A stretch of DNA of 7,446 bases, taken from positions 1 to 7,446 of the forward strand of contig SVSO01000146.1 in the NCBI GenBank assembly GCA_015064195.1, written 5' to 3'. The notes beneath the pieces are model-generated. The model was given only the letters and a program-made list of their open reading frames with translations, did no database searches and was not told where the DNA came from. Origin of the DNA: Oscillospiraceae bacterium (GTDB lineage Bacteria; Bacillota_A; Clostridia; Oscillospirales; CAG-272). A program made the position numbers and the translations under genes. Positions 1 to 6,634 of the stretch are shown here, piece by piece (position 1 is the first letter of the stretch; each line of letters begins with the position of its first letter).

Positions 1-1547
1 CGTGTGCCGCGGCTTCCCAGCAGCTCCCGTCCGTCTGCCAGCTTCACCGATGCAATGCCGCCGGTGGTTTCATCAAAAGTGACGGTGATCCGGTCATTTT
101 TCAGCATGGTGGGCGTCGCTTCCATCGTGGTTTCCCCATTGTCGCCGAAGGAGCGGTTTTGGTATACCCAGAAGGTCTTCCAGCCGAGAGCCGGAATTTC
201 GGGGCGGAAATGGACGAAATATTTGTCACCGCCGCCGTTGGTGTAATCGGCGCGGATGATCTGCCACGGAACAAGATTGTCATGCTCATCCGTCACCGCC
301 GCGCAGGTTCCGGTGTGAACGGATACGGGAACGCGCACGGGATGGCTGGTGGGATTGAATACCACCACCGGCGTGCCGAGATCGTCTGCCTCCCAAACCA
401 TGCCGCTCATCTCCTTGGTCAGCACTGCCACGCCCTTGCTGGTGTCGATGCTCCACGAAATGCGCTGAGCCGCCGCATTGGTGAGCGTCAGCGCACGGTG
501 AAGTGCCGCGCCGCCGAAGGCATAGGCATCGTCATACGCCGCCTTCACCGAGCATCCGCAGAGAATGTCGTGGAACTGATTGAACAGCACCGCCTGCCAT
601 GCCTCCGCATTTTTCGCGGTATCCGGCTTGAGATCCGCCAAAACTGCCGCGAGGGATTCCATGCGCTCCGCTTCGGAAAGGCGGTTCTCGCAGTCCCGGT
701 TGAGCGCCTTGATGCGGCTGTTTGCGCTGTAGCATCCGCTGGCATGATTCTGCAGCTCGCCCACATAAACGGGCAGCTTGTCATAGGAGCGGGCGCGGAT
801 GGCATCGAAGGCCGTATCGGGGGAAGCCATGACAAAATCCCGGCTTGCCTTGGGCTGGAATTCGTGGATGATCTTCAGATTGGTGATGGTGGGGCCGCCG
901 CCGTGATTGCCCACGCCGTAGAAGAACATGAGATCGTGGGAGAAGCCGTCCGCCGCTTCGTCGGCACGGCGCAGACGCTCGTCATCCCGCAGATTGAAGC
1001 AGTACGGCTCGGGCAGACGGTATGCCGCCACTTCCTCGCCGTCACACTGCCAGCGAAATGCTTCCCCGGAGAAGGGATACGCCATCTCATTGACCGGCGA
1101 CGGGCGCATATAGATGTAATTTTCGATGCCGCCCTGACGGAGAAGCTTGGGGAGCGCGGCGTTGTGGCCGAAGGAGTCCACATTGTAGCCGGTGCGCACG
1201 GATACGCCGAATTTTTCGCGGAAATACCGCTGGGAATAAAGAAAATGTCTCGCAAAGCTTTCGGCGGAGGGCATATTGCAGTCGGGCTGGATCCACATTC
1301 CGCCGACAATGGCCCATTTTTTTGCCTTGACCGCCGCGCGGATCTCCTCAAACATGGATGGGCAGTTTTCCTCCACCCATTTGTAGTAGGATGCGCAGGC
1401 GGAGGTGAAAACGAAGTCGTCGTTGGCGGCGATGCGGTCAAGGGCAGAGCGGAAGGTGGCCTTGATCTCCGCAAAGCCCTCCTGGAATCGCCACAGCCAG
1501 ACCGGGTCAAGATGGGCGTTGCCGATGAGATAGACAGAATTTTTCAT
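1..1547 (-). CDS. GH38 family alpha-mannosidase, N-terminal ~515 residues (C-terminus beyond left edge)
   Basis: Glycoside hydrolase family 38 enzymes cleave alpha-linked mannose with a zinc ion in the active site. Reading from ATG at 1547, the frame stays open to the window edge. The start is set by AGGAG at 1556-1560, 8 nt upstream. Family motifs appear in order: HLDPVWLW at residues 12-19 (zinc ligands H12 and D14), QPDCNMPSAES at 87-97, VDSFGHN at 123-129 (D124 is the expected nucleophile and zinc ligand), YGVGNHGGG near 210-218, and NQFHDIL at 323-329 (H326, expected fourth zinc ligand). The catalytic barrel is followed by the helical middle domain and, from about residue 365, the start of the beta-sandwich region. 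Members usually run 800-1050 residues, so roughly half is present. There is no signal peptide, so it probably acts in the cytoplasm on imported oligosaccharides. Linkage specificity, and the alternative of a mannosylglycerate hydrolase-like role, cannot be settled. Family assignment is very sure. Confidence 0.95.
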   Translation of the reverse strand, partial: MKNSVYLIGNAHLDPVWLWRFQEGFAEIKATFRSALDRIAANDDFVFTSACASYYKWVEENCPSMFEEIRAAVKAKKWAIVGGMWIQPDCNMPSAESFARHFLYSQRYFREKFGVSVRTGYNVDSFGHNAALPKLLRQGGIENYIYMRPSPVNEMAYPFSGEAFRWQCDGEEVAAYRLPEPYCFNLRDDERLRRADEAADGFSHDLMFFYGVGNHGGGPTITNLKIIHEFQPKASRDFVMASPDTAFDAIRARSYDKLPVYVGELQNHASGCYSANSRIKALNRDCENRLSEAERMESLAAVLADLKPDTAKNAEAWQAVLFNQFHDILCGCSVKAAYDDAYAFGGAALHRALTLTNAAAQRISWSIDTSKGVAVLTKEMSGMVWEADDLGTPVVVFNPTSHPVRVPVSVHTGTCAAVTDEHDNLVPWQIIRADYTNGGGDKYFVHFRPEIPALGWKTFWVYQNRSFGDNGETTMEATPTMLKNDRITVTFDETTGGIASVKLADGRELLGSRGT

Positions 1548-1585
1548 GATGCGTTCTCCTTGTCGGAAAATTTGATTGCAGGTTT

Positions 1586-1615
1586 ATTATACCATAACGA
1601 CGCCGGCGTTGTCGT
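1586..1615 (-). promoter_or_regulatory. Promoter of the GH38 gene (extended -10)
   Basis: Read on the minus strand, TATAAT lies at 1591-1586 and is preceded by TGG, giving an extended -10 (TGnTATAAT). A weak -35, ACGACA, sits at 1615-1610 with an 18-bp spacer. The predicted start near 1579 gives a leader of about 32 nt. The weak -35 with an extended -10 fits a promoter that is controlled rather than fully constitutive (inference). Confidence 0.65.
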
Positions 1616-1622
1616 TGCGTTA
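1595..1622. repeat. Inverted repeat over the -35/spacer of the GH38 promoter, candidate operator
   Basis: AACGAC at 1596-1601 is mirrored by GTCGTT at 1611-1616. An outer pair, TAACG at 1595-1599 and CGTTA at 1618-1622, has nearly the same centre. Inside lies the perfect palindrome ACGCCGGCGT at 1600-1609. The block covers the spacer and the -35 of the GH38 promoter, where a repressor site would act. No regulator can be assigned. It is GC-rich within an AT-rich gap, so it is unlikely to be only promoter composition. Confidence 0.4.
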
Positions 1623-1659
1623 TTTTACAGAAATGTTGCATTTTTTTAGGCCGCGGCGG

Positions 1660-1688
1660 TTGCAATTGCCGGATAAATATGCTATACT
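1660..1688 (+). promoter_or_regulatory. Promoter of the coiled-coil protein gene
   Basis: TTGCAA at 1660-1665 (four of six matches to TTGACA) and TATACT at 1683-1688 are separated by exactly 17 bp. The predicted transcription start, 6-8 nt past the -10, falls at about 1694-1696, on the Shine-Dalgarno sequence itself, so the leader would be only about 15 nt. Confidence 0.7.
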
Positions 1689-1709
1689 GGAAAAAAGGAG
1701 TGATGATAT

Positions 1710-2633
1710 ATGGAAAAATCCCTGAAAACGCTGGCCGCTGAGGTGGAGAGAAGCCGTCATCTGGCCTCTCAGATCGAATCGCTGACAGCACGTCGGGAGG
1801 AGCTTTCGGAAAAGCTGTACCTGCTTGAGCATGAGCGGAATGCGGAGGCGGCGGATGTGGAGCGGCTGGAGGGCGGATCACTGTCCGCGCTGATTTACAA
1901 AATGCTGGGAACATATGACAAAAAGCTGGCCGCGGAATCGCTGGAAGCGGAAGCCGCGGCGGTGAAATATGATGCGGCCAAGGCGGAGCTTGCGGCGGTG
2001 ACGGAGCAGATCGCAAAGCTTACGGCGGAGCGGAAAACGCTTGCCGGATGCGAGATCCGATACCGTGGAGCGCTGGCTGACCGTGCGGAGGAGCTTCGCG
2101 TATCCGATGGCAAAACGGCGGCGGAATTTGCCGCGCTGGAAGCGGAGATCGCCGCGCTTGAAGAACAGCTTGCCGAGCTGGATGAAGCCATCGAAACGGG
2201 CAGGGAAGCCCTTGGGGAGGCGGAATCGGCGCTGGAGCTTCTCATGGATGCGGGAGATCTTGCGGCCTATGATGTATTCGGCGGCGGCGCGTGGGTGGAT
2301 TTTGCCAAGCATGAGCGGATGGACGATGCGCAGGTGCGGCTGGAATGGCTTCAGTCCAGCCTCGCCGTCTTCCGTGCGGAGCTTGGCGATGTGGACATTC
2401 GCTTTGATGCGGATGTGAGCCTCGACGGGCTGTCCCGGTTTGCCGACTGGTATGTGGACGACATCATCACAGACTGGGCGGTGAAGGATAAGATCGCCAC
2501 CGCCGGCTCACAGGTGAGGTCGGTGATCGGACAGCTGGAGCGGGTGCTGGGACGGCTTGATGAACAGAGGGATGAGCTGGCACGGAGCATTGCCCGCAAA
2601 AACGATCGGCTGGAGGCTCTGCTGCGGCGTTAA
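1710..2633 (+). CDS. Conserved coiled-coil protein of unknown function
   Basis: This is a 307-residue soluble protein with no signal peptide or membrane segment. AAGGAG at 1695-1700 places the start at 1710. Residues 4-50, about 75-110 and 135-178 are rich in Glu, Ala, Leu, Lys and Arg with heptad-like leucines, indicating long coiled coils. Between the first two lies LSALIYKMLGTYDKKL at 58-73. After the third comes a compact segment with GGG at 191-193 and KHERMDDAQ at 200-208, then LAVFRAELGDVDI at 218-230 and an aromatic-rich stretch (FADWYVDDIITDW) at 244-256. It ends in another charged helix. The combination of the LSALIYKMLG-like block and the GGG...KH...DDAQ...F..EL.DV block matches, as I recall, a recurrent uncharacterised family in Firmicutes. 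Its 3' neighbour is convergent, so it is monocistronic. A structural or envelope-associated role is possible, but no function is supported. Confidence 0.88.
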   Translation: MEKSLKTLAAEVERSRHLASQIESLTARREELSEKLYLLEHERNAEAADVERLEGGSLSALIYKMLGTYDKKLAAESLEAEAAAVKYDAAKAELAAVTEQIAKLTAERKTLAGCEIRYRGALADRAEELRVSDGKTAAEFAALEAEIAALEEQLAELDEAIETGREALGEAESALELLMDAGDLAAYDVFGGGAWVDFAKHERMDDAQVRLEWLQSSLAVFRAELGDVDIRFDADVSLDGLSRFADWYVDDIITDWAVKDKIATAGSQVRSVIGQLERVLGRLDEQRDELARSIARKNDRLEALLRR

Positions 2634-3376
2634 ATTTCCGTGCCGCGCCGGATCTCGCGGGTGGTCTTTCCGGTGAGCTTTTTGAAAATGCGCAGAAAAT
2701 AGGCGGATGAGCCGAAGCCTGCGCGTTCCGCCACCGCGTCCACAGTCATGTTGGTGGCGGTGAGCAGCTCCACGGCGTATTCGATCTGCAGCTGCTGGCG
2801 GACACGGACAGGCGTTGATCCGCAGGCGCGGAATGCGGCATAAAGTCCCGATTCGCTGACACTGCACGCCCGGGCCACCTCGGGAATGGACATCCGCAGA
2901 TCGCCGCGCATGATGGCGGTGGCACGGTCTGCCAGCTGACGCTCGGGGGAACGCTGCTCCGGCTTCATATAGGGCAGGAGATTTCCCACCATTCGGTAAA
3001 GCTCGCCGAGCATGGTGCAGTCACGGGGCTTTCCCGCAAGACTGTGGAGAATATTGCAGGTTTCCGGCGGCGCATCGATGATCTGCATGGGATAAAACAG
3101 GCCGGACGGGGCGGGAAAGGCTTCCAGCGACACGGACAGCCAGCTGACTTCATCCTCGCCGTACCAGTAGGAATGATAATGCGTGCCGCTTGGAATGAAG
3201 AAAATATCGCCGGGATGGACGTGCATGACCGCATTTTCGGTGACAAATTCCGCACGGCCGGACAGCATGGTGGCGAAAAAGTTCACCTCAACGCCGGCCG
3301 AATTGTCGGTGTGATGGTATTTTTGCTGGCGGATCAGGTTGACGCTGTATGAGATCGGGAATGCTTTCTGAGACAT
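2630..3376 (-). CDS. AraC family transcriptional regulator with N-terminal cupin domain (AraC-1)
   Basis: This is a complete 248-residue AraC/XylS-type regulator. The N-terminal half is a cupin-like sensor: HVHPGDIFFIPSGTHYH at residues 52-68 is the typical beta-barrel motif. Two C-terminal helix-turn-helix units follow: SIPEVARACSVSESGLYAAF at about 163-182 and TVDAVAERAGFGSSAYFLRI at 211-230, ending in FKKLTGKTTREIR, the usual family signature with TP replaced by TT. The start at 3376 is preferred because GAGGTG (3386-3381) lies 4 nt upstream. A longer in-frame reading to 3430 would put the start inside the promoter. It is divergent from the MDR + Gfo/Idh operon, the likely target, and has its own near-perfect promoter. 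Its stop codon overlaps that of the coiled-coil gene. Effector unknown, presumably a sugar or sugar derivative. Confidence 0.93.
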   Translation of the reverse strand: MSQKAFPISYSVNLIRQQKYHHTDNSAGVEVNFFATMLSGRAEFVTENAVMHVHPGDIFFIPSGTHYHSYWYGEDEVSWLSVSLEAFPAPSGLFYPMQIIDAPPETCNILHSLAGKPRDCTMLGELYRMVGNLLPYMKPEQRSPERQLADRATAIMRGDLRMSIPEVARACSVSESGLYAAFRACGSTPVRVRQQLQIEYAVELLTATNMTVDAVAERAGFGSSAYFLRIFKKLTGKTTREIRRGTEI

Positions 3377-3420
3377 GATGCACCTCGGAAAAATTTTGCA
3401 GAATAGTACAACTTTTTTAC

Positions 3421-3449
3421 AGTATAGCATATTTTCATTTGTTTGTCAA
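3421..3449 (-). promoter_or_regulatory. Promoter of AraC-1
   Basis: On the minus strand TTGACA (3449-3444, perfect -35) and TATACT (3426-3421, five of six) are 17 bp apart. The predicted start near 3414 gives a leader of about 38 nt before the Shine-Dalgarno site. The -35 lies between the -35 and -10 of the opposite promoter. Confidence 0.8.
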
Positions 3450-3460
3450 TGGTGTATAAT
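3432..3460 (+). promoter_or_regulatory. Promoter of the MDR + Gfo/Idh operon
   Basis: TATAAT at 3455-3460 is a perfect -10. TTTTCA at 3432-3437 is a four-of-six -35 at exactly 17 bp. The start is expected near 3467, with a leader of about 30 nt ending in AAAGGAAG (3482-3489). A strong -10 with a weak -35 overlapped by the AraC-1 promoter fits a promoter that needs an activator (inference). Confidence 0.7.
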
Positions 3461-3496
3461 AAAGAAAAAATCAAATATCCGAAAGGAAGTCACATC

Positions 3497-4513
3497 ATGA
3501 AAAACAAACGAATTCTCTTTACCGCACCCACGGTGGCGGAGTACATTGACTGCGAGATGCCGCAGGTTCAGCCGGGACATCTCCTCATGAAGATGGTGGT
3601 GTCATCCATCAGCAGCGGCACCGAGCGCGCCAATGTTTCCGGCGACGATACGGTCAGCTGGTGCGGTGGGCCGAACGTTTCCTTCCCGCGCACCGGCGGC
3701 TACAGCTCCACCGGCATCGTTGTGGAGGTCGGCGAGGGCGTGAAGGATTACAAGCCCGGCGACCGTGTTGCCATGTCGTGGACGACCCACAACCGCTATG
3801 TGATGATGCCCGCCCACAGAATCTATCATCTGCCGGACAATGTGTCCTTTGAAGCGGGCGCGCTGACTCACATCGCAACCTTCCCGCTGGCCGCTGTCCG
3901 CAAGACCAAGCTGGAGCTTGGCGAATCAGCCATGGTGGTGGGATGCGGCGTGCTTGGCCTCATTGCTGTCAAATTTGCGAGACTTGCCGGCGCGTATCCG
4001 GTCATCGCCGCCGATCCGAATCCCGAACGCCGGGCACAGGCACTCAAATTCGGCGCGGATTTTGCCCTCGATTCCTTTGCGCCGGATTTTGCCGAAACGG
4101 TGAAAAAGCTGACAAACGGCGGCGTGAAGGCGGCCATCGAGGTGACGGGAAATTGTCAGGCCCTCGACATGACCCTCGACTGCATGGCGCGGTTCGGACG
4201 TGTCGCTCTGCTCGGATGCACCCGCCATTCGGATTTTACCATCGATTATTACAGAAAAGTGCATGGCCCGGGCATCACCCTCATCGGTGCGCATACGGAA
4301 GCGCGTCCCGATCACGATTCCAGCGACGGCTGGTGGACACAGCGCGACGATGCGGAAGCCATTCTCCGGCTCATGTCGGCGGGACGGCTGGATCTCGGCG
4401 AAATGATCGAGGAGACCTATACGCCAAACGATGCGCCGGAGGTTTACAAGCGGCTCTGCCGTGACAGATCCTTCCCGGTGACGCAGTTCAACTGGAGAAA
4501 TGAGGAAGAGTAA
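3497..4513 (+). CDS. Medium-chain dehydrogenase/reductase (MDR) superfamily oxidoreductase without the canonical zinc ligands
   Basis: This 338-residue protein has the MDR layout: a GroES-like N-terminal domain (about 1-115, with GYSSTGIVVEVGEGV and KPGDRV at 69-91) and a Rossmann domain. The nucleotide loop is VGCGVLG at 148-154. D173 at the end of beta-2 (AADPN) favours NAD(H) over NADP(H). Where zinc alcohol dehydrogenases carry the catalytic Cys it has ISSGTER (38-44), and the usual GHE is replaced by GGYSSTG (67-73). The four-Cys structural zinc loop is also absent, so a zinc-free mechanism is likely. SxGTE-type MDR proteins occur with Gfo/Idh partners, as here. The start at 3497 is chosen for AAAGGAAG at 3482-3489, 7 nt upstream; extension to 3443 would begin upstream of the -10. 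It is the first gene of a two-gene operon. Substrate unknown, probably a sugar or polyol. Confidence 0.9.
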   Translation: MKNKRILFTAPTVAEYIDCEMPQVQPGHLLMKMVVSSISSGTERANVSGDDTVSWCGGPNVSFPRTGGYSSTGIVVEVGEGVKDYKPGDRVAMSWTTHNRYVMMPAHRIYHLPDNVSFEAGALTHIATFPLAAVRKTKLELGESAMVVGCGVLGLIAVKFARLAGAYPVIAADPNPERRAQALKFGADFALDSFAPDFAETVKKLTNGGVKAAIEVTGNCQALDMTLDCMARFGRVALLGCTRHSDFTIDYYRKVHGPGITLIGAHTEARPDHDSSDGWWTQRDDAEAILRLMSAGRLDLGEMIEETYTPNDAPEVYKRLCRDRSFPVTQFNWRNEEE

Positions 4514-4514
4514 C

Positions 4515-5567
4515 ATGAAACCGATCAAAATTGCACAAATCGGCACCGGCCATCATCACGCGGTCGCGTGTTGGGGAAGTCTCAAAAAGAATACGGACTG
4601 TTTCGATGCCATCGGTATCTGCGAGCCGGTGGACGAATACAAGGATTCCACCATCAACAAGCGCTGTTTCCATGTGAGCCGCGCATCCATCGGGGATGCT
4701 AAGCTTTGGGAGCTTGACGAGCTTCTGGCCATGGACGATCTGGAAGCGGTGGCCATCGAAGCGGGTAAGGAATATTCCTGCAAATACGCCCAGATGTTTG
4801 CCGATAAGGGCGTGGCGGTGTTTATTGATAAGCCCGGCTCGGCGGATTTTAACGAATGGGAAAAATTCGTCACCACGATGAAAAATAAAAATCTCCCGCT
4901 GGCGGTGGGCTATATGTACCGCTGGAATCCGCTGGTCATGGAGGCACTGCGGATGGCCGAGAGCGGCGAGCTTGGCGATATTTACGCAGTGGAGGCGCAG
5001 ATGAGCGTCCGCCACGATACCACCCTGCGTCAGTGGCTGGGCCGCTACAAGGGCGGCATGATGTACTTTCTCGGCTGTCATCTCATCGACATGATCTGCC
5101 GGTTCCAGGGCTTCCCGGAGGAAGTGATCCCCATGAACACCTCTACGGGCAACGAAGGCCTTACCACCGAGGATTACGGCTTTGCGGTGCTCCGGTATAA
5201 GAACGGCGTGTCCTTTGCCAAGACCTGCGGCAGTGAGCTGAACGGCTTTGACCGCCGCCAGCTGGTCATCTGCGGCACCAAGGGTACATACGAGATCCGG
5301 CCGTGGGAGATCCATATTCCGGGCAAGGGTCAGATCACCCGCGCCAAGCTGACCAAGCTGGACAAACACGTCCAGTGGGGCAACGGTGCAGCGGACATCG
5401 AATCCGAGCCGTATGACCGCTATGACCCCATGATGCGCTATTTTGCGGCGCAGATTCGCGGCGAGGTCGGCCCCATGTGCAGCTACGATTACGAGATCGA
5501 GCTGATGCGCACGCTCATCAAGGCCTGCGGTGCGAAAAACTGCACCTGCGGAGAAGATTACGAATAA
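4515..5567 (+). CDS. Gfo/Idh/MocA family oxidoreductase
   Basis: This is a 350-residue NAD(P)-dependent sugar or polyol oxidoreductase. The N-terminal Rossmann domain has IGTGHHH at residues 9-15 and closes with the family's E/DKP signature (DKP at 105-107, Lys being catalytic). GYMYRWNP at 132-139 is a classic stretch at the domain boundary. The C-terminal domain has GCHLID at 187-192, with H189 in the position of the catalytic His of the GxHxxD motif. Length is normal for the family and no signal peptide is seen. The start at 4515 is chosen because GAGGAAGAG at 4502-4510 precedes it. The in-frame ATG at 4500 lacks a good site and would overlap the upstream gene. The MDR stop at 4511-4513 is one base from this ATG, implying translational coupling. 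Reactions in the family include oxidation, reduction and epimerisation of inositols, glucose derivatives and amino sugars. The substrate here is not determined. Confidence 0.94.
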   Translation: MKPIKIAQIGTGHHHAVACWGSLKKNTDCFDAIGICEPVDEYKDSTINKRCFHVSRASIGDAKLWELDELLAMDDLEAVAIEAGKEYSCKYAQMFADKGVAVFIDKPGSADFNEWEKFVTTMKNKNLPLAVGYMYRWNPLVMEALRMAESGELGDIYAVEAQMSVRHDTTLRQWLGRYKGGMMYFLGCHLIDMICRFQGFPEEVIPMNTSTGNEGLTTEDYGFAVLRYKNGVSFAKTCGSELNGFDRRQLVICGTKGTYEIRPWEIHIPGKGQITRAKLTKLDKHVQWGNGAADIESEPYDRYDPMMRYFAAQIRGEVGPMCSYDYEIELMRTLIKACGAKNCTCGEDYE

Positions 5568-5571
5568 ACAG

Positions 5572-5600
5572 AAGGGACGGTAATACCGTCCCTTTCGTTT
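5572..5600 (+). terminator. Hairpin terminator, probably bidirectional
   Basis: AAGGGACGGT (5572-5581) pairs with ACCGTCCCTT (5585-5594) across the 3-nt loop AAT: a perfect 10-bp stem, followed by TCGTTT. It begins 4 nt after the Gfo/Idh stop. Read on the minus strand the same stem is followed by CTGTTTATT and sits 19 nt beyond the stop of the toroid gene, so it can end both convergent transcripts. The U-tract is imperfect on both sides. Confidence 0.8.
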
Positions 5601-5613
5601 GCGGATGGGATAT

Positions 5614-6597
5614 TCAGATAAAAGGCCGCCGATCCAGCACCAGCTTGAGGGGCTTTTCCGTGAGGATGCGGCCGCGAAGATCGCGCTGAAGCTCCGCCAG
5701 CGCACAGACCGCGCCGAACAGCATATGCAGATCGTTGAGGTTCTTGTCCGTCTCAAAATCCGCATTCATCCAGAACTGCGCATATTCCGCCGCGAAAGCT
5801 TCCAGCGCGGCGGTGGCCTCTTCCCAGCGATGGGGCGTCTGTGCCTTGGCGCGGGTCAGGCAGAAGATCCAGTCGATCTCCATAAATCCTGCGGTCTTGC
5901 CGAAGGAAGGATGCTCATTCCGGCGGTTCTTGTACATATCAAGGCAGGAATCGATGACCTTCTCCGGATAGCGCAGGGGCATATGGGTGTGCTCATGGTT
6001 GAACAGATAGTGGAAGGAGCCGGCCATGTGATGCCAGATGGGCCTTGTGCCGTCCTGACAGCCCTTCCGCCAGAAGCCTGTCTCCGGATCGGCATTTTCC
6101 CAAAGCCATGCAAAATAATCCCGGTTGAACTGCACGCAGTCCGAGCCGCCCAGATTGAGTGCCACATACAGTCCCGCGCCCCTGTGGGAGTTGTCCCACG
6201 GGCTGTCAATCCAGCGAAGCGTGTCAAAAAATGCCGCCATTTTCTCCTTGTCCATATACTGCTCCAGCGCGTAGGCACGATGGAGGGGCGATGCGTCGAA
6301 CAGCTCAATGGCCGCCATGCAGTGGGCGGTGGTGTGGATGGTGTGATGGGTCGCCTCGGTGAACAGTCCCGTCTCCGGATCCTGCATCCCCTGCAGTACC
6401 TTCACCCATTCGGCCCGCTCTGCCGGACAGCTCGGGAAATTGCCGATGGAATAGAGAATATTCGCCGCATCCGCACAGCCATAAGGGTTCGGCTGGGTAT
6501 CGCCGGGCCAACGCCCGTAGCTGCCGTCCGCCAGCTTATGGCGGTCGATGATGTTCTGAATCTTCGGAATAATGGACGAAAAATCAATGGGCTTCAT
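5614..6597 (-). CDS. Uncharacterised protein, likely alpha/alpha-toroid (terpenoid cyclase/prenyltransferase-like) fold
   Basis: This is a 327-residue soluble protein with no signal peptide or membrane span. AGGAGGT at 6608-6602, 4 nt upstream, fixes the start at 6597; a longer reading to 6687 would run through the leader. Helices rich in aromatic residues and His alternate with Gly-turn segments: ADGSYGRW at residues 23-30, DPETGLFTE at 73-81, DPETGFWRKG at 170-179 and GKTAGFMEID at 233-242. Such repeated Dxx-G-[WF] turns between helices resemble the repeats of squalene cyclase and prenyltransferase toroids. Other conspicuous stretches are THHTIHTTAH at 83-92, WHHMAGSFHYLFNHEHTH at 188-205 and NLNDLHMLFGAVCAL at 286-300; their His and Asp residues could form an active or metal site. 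The DDXD(T/D) cyclase motif is absent, so terpene chemistry is doubtful. In a carbohydrate context an (alpha/alpha)6 glycan lyase, hydrolase or epimerase is equally possible. It is divergent from AraC-2. Confidence 0.8.
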   Translation of the reverse strand: MKPIDFSSIIPKIQNIIDRHKLADGSYGRWPGDTQPNPYGCADAANILYSIGNFPSCPAERAEWVKVLQGMQDPETGLFTEATHHTIHTTAHCMAAIELFDASPLHRAYALEQYMDKEKMAAFFDTLRWIDSPWDNSHRGAGLYVALNLGGSDCVQFNRDYFAWLWENADPETGFWRKGCQDGTRPIWHHMAGSFHYLFNHEHTHMPLRYPEKVIDSCLDMYKNRRNEHPSFGKTAGFMEIDWIFCLTRAKAQTPHRWEEATAALEAFAAEYAQFWMNADFETDKNLNDLHMLFGAVCALAELQRDLRGRILTEKPLKLVLDRRPFI

Positions 6598-6634
6598 ATG
6601 TACCTCCTGAAAATGATGAATTCCGCGCATCCAC

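Noticed and set aside
159..1649. Open frame of 496 codons on the plus strand
   Set aside because: It is antisense to the GH38 gene, whose frame carries all family motifs. The plus-strand translation has no recognisable domain and no ribosome site.
1878..2312. Minus-strand open frames inside the coiled-coil gene
   Set aside because: Low-complexity Arg/Ser-rich translations opposite a clear coiled-coil reading; shadows.
3377..3430. N-terminal extension of AraC-1
   Set aside because: The extension would start at the promoter -10, upstream of the predicted transcript start. The ATG at 3376 has a GAGGTG site.
4500..4514. Earlier ATG for the Gfo/Idh gene
   Set aside because: It overlaps the MDR gene and lacks a Shine-Dalgarno site. 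The ATG at 4515 has GAGGAAGAG upstream and begins at the Rossmann strand.
3926..4546. Open frame of 206 codons on the minus strand
   Set aside because: Antisense shadow of the MDR gene, without a ribosome site or domain.
4488..5765. Open frame of 425 codons on the minus strand
   Set aside because: It lies opposite the Gfo/Idh gene and crosses the terminator hairpin. The openness follows from codon bias of the real gene, and no motifs are seen.
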